DNA from: Sphingobacteriales bacterium
GTDB lineage: Bacteria > Bacteroidota > Bacteroidia > Sphingobacteriales > Sphingobacteriaceae
Reading direction: 5' to 3'
DNA length: 10,662 nucleotides
NCBI GenBank assembly: GCA_947478655.1
Contig: CANJWU010000024.1
Coordinates: forward strand, 1-10,662
How positions within the stretch are numbered: position 1 is the stretch's first letter; each line of letters starts with the position of its first letter. Both the position numbers and the translations under genes were made by a program. The notes beneath the pieces are model-generated. The model was not told the DNA's origin, ran no database searches, and saw nothing but the letters and a program-made list of their open reading frames with translations. This document shows positions 7,013-10,662 of the stretch, one piece after another.

Positions 7013-8075
7013 ATTAACACAATACTCACATGGCGCAGGTTGTGGTTGCAAAATTGCGCCTGCTGTATTAGATACTATTTTACACAGTGCCATTAAATAT
7101 GATGCCGACAAAAATTTATTAGTAGGTAACGACACGCGCGATGATGCGGCGGTATATGATTTAGGCGATGGCAATGCGATTATCAGCACCACCGATTTTT
7201 TTATGCCCATTGTAGACGACCCCTACGATTTTGGAAGGATTGCTTCTGCAAACGCCATTAGCGATGTATATGCCATGGGCGGCAAACCCATTTTGGCCAT
7301 TGCTATTTTGGGTTGGCCCATTAATAAAATTGATGCAAGCATTGCACAAAAAGTATTAGAAGGCAGTCGGGCAATTTGCGCCGAAGCAGGCATTACGCTT
7401 GCCGGTGGACACAGCATCGATAGCCCAGAACCTATTTTTGGATTAGCTGTAAATGGCATTGTTCCAATAGCGAATTTAAAAAAGAATTCAACTGCACAAT
7501 TGGGCTGTAAATTATTTTTAACTAAGCCACTTGGAGTTGGTATTTTAACGACTGCACAGAAAAAAGGAATCCTGCAACCTACGCAAGAACAGATTGCCAA
7601 AGAGTCGATGGTGAAACTGAATAAATTTGGCGAAACCTTAGGTAAATTAACATGGGTTCATGCACTCACCGATGTAACTGGATTTGGTTTGTTAGGCCAT
7701 TTAACAGAAATGTGCGAAGGCAGTCATTTATCAGCAGAAATAAACTACGAATTGGTGCCACAAATACCCGGCTTAAAAGATTACTTAATGCAAAATTCTA
7801 TTCCGGGTGGCACAGGCAGAAATTGGGCAAGTTATGGTAGCAAAATTAGCATCCATCCCGCATCAACTATCCTGCCTCAAGAAAATGAATTAGCGCCAGA
7901 ACTAGCCATTTTAGCCGACCCGCAAACTTCGGGTGGTTTATTAATTGCGGTAGACGCGGCACATGAATCGGAGATGATTGCGCTCTTAAAAGCAAATGGA
8001 TTCCCCGCTGAATGTTGCACTGCATTTGGCAGCCTAACAGCTAGCAAAAATGACCATACCATCACTGTTTTATAG
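6999..8075 (+). CDS. selD: Selenophosphate synthase (selenide, water dikinase), cysteine form
   Basis: Makes monoselenophosphate from selenide and ATP, the selenium donor for tRNA selenation and, where present, for selenocysteine synthesis. The 358 residues contain the N-terminal active-site segment [13 protein letters not shown] (9-21). Its catalytic position is an ordinary cysteine (C15, codon TGT) rather than selenocysteine, followed by the catalytic K18. TRDDAAVY (46-53) and STTDFF (63-68) supply the metal-binding aspartates. LAGGHSID (134-141), [10 protein letters not shown] (225-234) and DPQTSGGLL (307-315) complete the ATP-grasping AIRS-type fold. The protein resembles the E. coli enzyme along its full length. 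It starts inside the end of mnmH (14-bp overlap, different frame), so it is co-translated with the enzyme that uses its product. No selA or selB is visible in the window. Confidence 0.98.
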   Translation: MEEIKLTQYSHGAGCGCKIAPAVLDTILHSAIKYDADKNLLVGNDTRDDAAVYDLGDGNAIISTTDFFMPIVDDPYDFGRIASANAISDVYAMGGKPILAIAILGWPINKIDASIAQKVLEGSRAICAEAGITLAGGHSIDSPEPIFGLAVNGIVPIANLKKNSTAQLGCKLFLTKPLGVGILTTAQKKGILQPTQEQIAKESMVKLNKFGETLGKLTWVHALTDVTGFGLLGHLTEMCEGSHLSAEINYELVPQIPGLKDYLMQNSIPGGTGRNWASYGSKISIHPASTILPQENELAPELAILADPQTSGGLLIAVDAAHESEMIALLKANGFPAECCTAFGSLTASKNDHTITVL

Positions 8076-8147
8076 TCAAAAATAAATGCCGATTATCCCT
8101 TTATAAGCAGTAATTTTTTTATTAATTTCGCAATCAAATTCTACATC

Positions 8148-10662
8148 ATGAACTTAGATATTCAATACTCAGAAAAATTCGAAAATAGACACATTTCGCC
8201 AAATGTTTCGGACACCGAAAAAATGTTAGCAAGCATTGGCGTTAATGATCTTAATACTTTAATCGAACAAACGGTTCCTGCAAAAATTAGATTGGCACAA
8301 GCCCTTCGTTTACCTGCAGCAAAATCTGAAGCTAATTATTTATCAGACTTGAAAAAAATTGCAAGTCAAAATAAAGTTTTCAAATCATATATTGGTTTAG
8401 GTTACCATGATTGTATTACCCCTGGCGTTATTCAAAGAAATATTTTAGAAAATCCAGGATGGTACACACAATACACGCCTTACCAAGCAGAAATTGCGCA
8501 AGGTCGTTTGCAAGCCTTGTTAAATTACCAAACAATGGTCTTAGATTTAACAGGAATGCAAATTGCAAATGCTTCTTTATTGGATGAAGGTACTGCAGCT
8601 GCAGAAGCCATGTTTATGCAGTATTCATTAAGAAAAAACGATGATGCTACTATTTATTTTGTTTCGAAAGAAGTATTACCCCAAACCATTGATATTTTAA
8701 AAACGCGTGCCAATCCATTGGGTATCGAATTAATTATTGGCGATCACGAAACGGTGAATTTAACCGATAAAATGTTTGGCGCCATTGTTCAATATCCGGC
8801 AGGTAATGGTACCGTTTATAATTACCAAGATTTTGCTAGCAAATGTCAAACTTTAGATATTAAACTAACTGTTGCAGCAGACATCATGAGTTTGGTATTA
8901 CTTACGCCACCTTCAGAATTTGGTGCAGACATTGTAGTAGGTTCTTCTCAACGCTTTGGTATTCCAATGGGATACGGTGGTCCACATGCTGCCTTCTTTG
9001 CCACTAAAGAAGAATACAAAAGATCGATGCCAGGTAGAATTATCGGGGTGTCTATAGATTCACATGGGGAGCCTGCATTAAGAATGGCATTGCAAACAAG
9101 GGAACAACACATTAGAAGAGATAAAGCGACTTCCAACATTTGTACTGCACAAGCGCTACTTGCTATTATGGCTTCTATGTATGCGATTTATCATGGCCCA
9201 ACAGGCTTGAAAAAAATTGCAGGAAGAATTCATGGTTTAGCAGTTTGCCTTTCGGATGCCTTAACTCAATTAGGTTATGCACAAGAAAACAAAAACTATT
9301 TTGATACTTTAAAAATAAATGTTGGAGATCAATTAGCTGCTATTCATAAAGATGCGATAGACAACGAAATGAATTTCAGATACGATGGAAATCATATATA
9401 CATTGCCATTGACGAAACTACGCAAGTTGCAGACATTCAAAAAATTGCAGAGATATTTGCAAAAATGATTGGTAAATCTGCAGCAGACTTTCAATTAAAT
9501 ATTAAAGTAAGTGCAACATTAGGAGAAAGCAACGAACGTCAATCAGCAATTTTAACTCACCGTATTTTTAATTCGCATCATTCGGAACACGAAATGTTGC
9601 GTTATATTAAATCATTAGAAGCGAAAGATCTTTCTTTATGTCATTCGATGATTGCTTTAGGTTCATGTACTATGAAATTAAATGCAACAACCGAAATGAT
9701 TCCGGTAACCTGGGCAGAATTTGGAAAACTACATCCATTTGCACCAAGCAATCAAGTAGGCGGGTACATGCAAATTTTTTCTGAACTAGAAACAGCTTTA
9801 TGCGAAATTACTGGCTTTGATGCCATGAGCTTGCAACCCAACGCAGGTGCACAAGGAGAGTATGCTGGCTTAATGGTTATTCGTGAATATTTAAAAGACA
9901 AAGGAGAAGGACATCGTAATATTGTGTTAATTCCTTCGTCTGCGCATGGCACCAATCCTGCGAGTGCATCTATGGCCGGATTTAAAATCATTGTAACTAA
10001 GTGTGATGAAAAAGGAAATATTGACATAGCAGATTTACGTCACCATGCAGAAGCCAATAAAGAAAATTTAGCGGCATTAATGGTTACTTATCCATCTACA
10101 CATGGTGTGTTTGAAGAAGCAATACAAGAAATTTGTGCGTTGATTCACGAACATGGCGGACAGGTTTACATGGACGGTGCTAATATGAATGCACAAGTAG
10201 GCTTAACAAGTCCTGCAGCTATTGGCGCAGATGTTTGTCACTTAAATTTGCATAAAACATTTTGTATTCCACATGGTGGTGGTGGCCCAGGCATGGGACC
10301 CATTGGTGTGGCAAAACACTTATCGCCATTTTTACCAGGACACAGTATCGTAAAAACAGGTGGCGCAAAAGCAATACCTGCAGTATCTGCAGCCCCTTAT
10401 GGTAGTGCAAGTATTTTATTAATTTCTCATGCATACATTGCTATGATGGGTAGTGAGGGTTTAACCAACGCTACTAAATATGCTATCTTAAATGCGAATT
10501 ACATTAAGAGCCGTTTAGAAAAACATTATCAAATTTTATATGCAGGAAGTAATGGACGTTGTGCACACGAAATGATTGTTGATTGCAGAATGTTTAAAAA
10601 CTTTGGCATCGAAGTAACCGACATTGCCAAAAGATTAATGGATTATGGTTTCCATGCACCCA
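8148..10662 (+). CDS. gcvP: Glycine dehydrogenase (decarboxylating), P-protein, C-terminus cut by window edge
   Basis: PLP-dependent P-protein of the glycine cleavage system: it decarboxylates glycine and passes the aminomethyl group to the lipoyl arm of H-protein. From the ATG at 8148 I read 838 codons without a stop or frame change to the right edge; about 110-130 residues of the usual 950-960 should be missing. It is the single-chain form, with both halves fused. The N-terminal half shows [14 protein letters not shown] and [19 protein letters not shown]. The C-terminal half shows [34 protein letters not shown] and [10 protein letters not shown]. The PLP-binding lysine is K703 in [15 protein letters not shown] (codon 10254-10256). 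The 72-bp gap after selD holds a one-mismatch -7 box (TAATTTCG, 8123-8130) without a clear -33, so it may have its own promoter or be read from selD. T- and H-protein genes are not in view. Confidence 0.97.
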   Translation, partial: MNLDIQYSEKFENRHISPNVSDTEKMLASIGVNDLNTLIEQTVPAKIRLAQALRLPAAKSEANYLSDLKKIASQNKVFKSYIGLGYHDCITPGVIQRNILENPGWYTQYTPYQAEIAQGRLQALLNYQTMVLDLTGMQIANASLLDEGTAAAEAMFMQYSLRKNDDATIYFVSKEVLPQTIDILKTRANPLGIELIIGDHETVNLTDKMFGAIVQYPAGNGTVYNYQDFASKCQTLDIKLTVAADIMSLVLLTPPSEFGADIVVGSSQRFGIPMGYGGPHAAFFATKEEYKRSMPGRIIGVSIDSHGEPALRMALQTREQHIRRDKATSNICTAQALLAIMASMYAIYHGPTGLKKIAGRIHGLAVCLSDALTQLGYAQENKNYFDTLKINVGDQLAAIHKDAIDNEMNFRYDGNHIYIAIDETTQVADIQKIAEIFAKMIGKSAADFQLNIKVSATLGESNERQSAILTHRIFNSHHSEHEMLRYIKSLEAKDLSLCHSMIALGSCTMKLNATTEMIPVTWAEFGKLHPFAPSNQVGGYMQIFSELETALCEITGFDAMSLQPNAGAQGEYAGLMVIREYLKDKGEGHRNIVLIPSSAHGTNPASASMAGFKIIVTKCDEKGNIDIADLRHHAEANKENLAALMVTYPSTHGVFEEAIQEICALIHEHGGQVYMDGANMNAQVGLTSPAAIGADVCHLNLHKTFCIPHGGGGPGMGPIGVAKHLSPFLPGHSIVKTGGAKAIPAVSAAPYGSASILLISHAYIAMMGSEGLTNATKYAILNANYIKSRLEKHYQILYAGSNGRCAHEMIVDCRMFKNFGIEVTDIAKRLMDYGFHAP

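Noticed and set aside
7041..7046. Selenocysteine codon in the SelD active site
   Set aside because: The catalytic position is encoded by TGT (Cys) and no in-frame TGA occurs, so this is the ordinary cysteine form.
8076..8147. Glycine riboswitch upstream of gcvP
   Set aside because: The whole intergenic gap is 72 bp, A/T-rich, with no glycine-aptamer-like stems or terminator.
8148..10662. Possible frameshift or internal stop in gcvP
   Set aside because: I translated the region codon by codon and the frame stays open and matches conserved P-protein motifs in both halves up to the edge.

Overview
The window is a 10.7 kb piece of AT-rich chromosome from a member of the Bacteroidota, most likely a Sphingobacteriia-like lineage. 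Several things point there. The neighbouring set DoxX-like (BT_3928-type) protein, DUF1599 protein, folP and cdaA is typical of that phylum. Upstream regions carry exact matches to the Bacteroidota -7 element TAnnTTTG. Start codons are preceded by A-rich leaders with no Shine-Dalgarno sequence. The taxonomic call is inference from gene order and signals, not from a search.

Layout: on the minus strand (1-1539) a DUF1599 protein is followed by a membrane protein of the BT_3928 type, which runs off the left edge. Divergent from these, with a gap of only 20 bp, folP and cdaA form a two-gene plus-strand unit (1560-3205). A hairpin lies between cdaA and the convergent minus-strand bacilliredoxin gene (3256-3666). 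Divergent from that gene, ahcY (3814-5121) has its own promoter and a strong intrinsic terminator. Then follows a tight plus-strand run of pdxJ, mnmH and selD (5261-8075), with zero spacing at the first junction and a 14-bp overlap at the second. After 72 bp comes gcvP (8148 to the right edge, C-terminus missing).

How the genes relate: most are housekeeping enzymes of cofactor and one-carbon metabolism. FolP makes the folate scaffold. GcvP feeds one-carbon units onto tetrahydrofolate using PLP, which is made through PdxJ. AhcY clears S-adenosylhomocysteine from methylation. SelD and MnmH supply and use selenophosphate to put selenium into tRNA wobble uridines. CdaA makes the second messenger c-di-AMP. 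The bacilliredoxin-like protein is a thiol-redox enzyme. The two least understood genes are the DUF1599 protein, a clear internal duplication, and the BT_3928-type protein, an integral membrane domain joined to a soluble domain.

I found no mobile element, CRISPR array, tRNA or rRNA gene, phage gene or defence system, and no convincing new biological system. Every gap between genes is under 150 bp. The observations most worth a second look are the back-to-back non-ATG starts at 1539/1560, the DUF1599 duplication and the architecture of the membrane protein.
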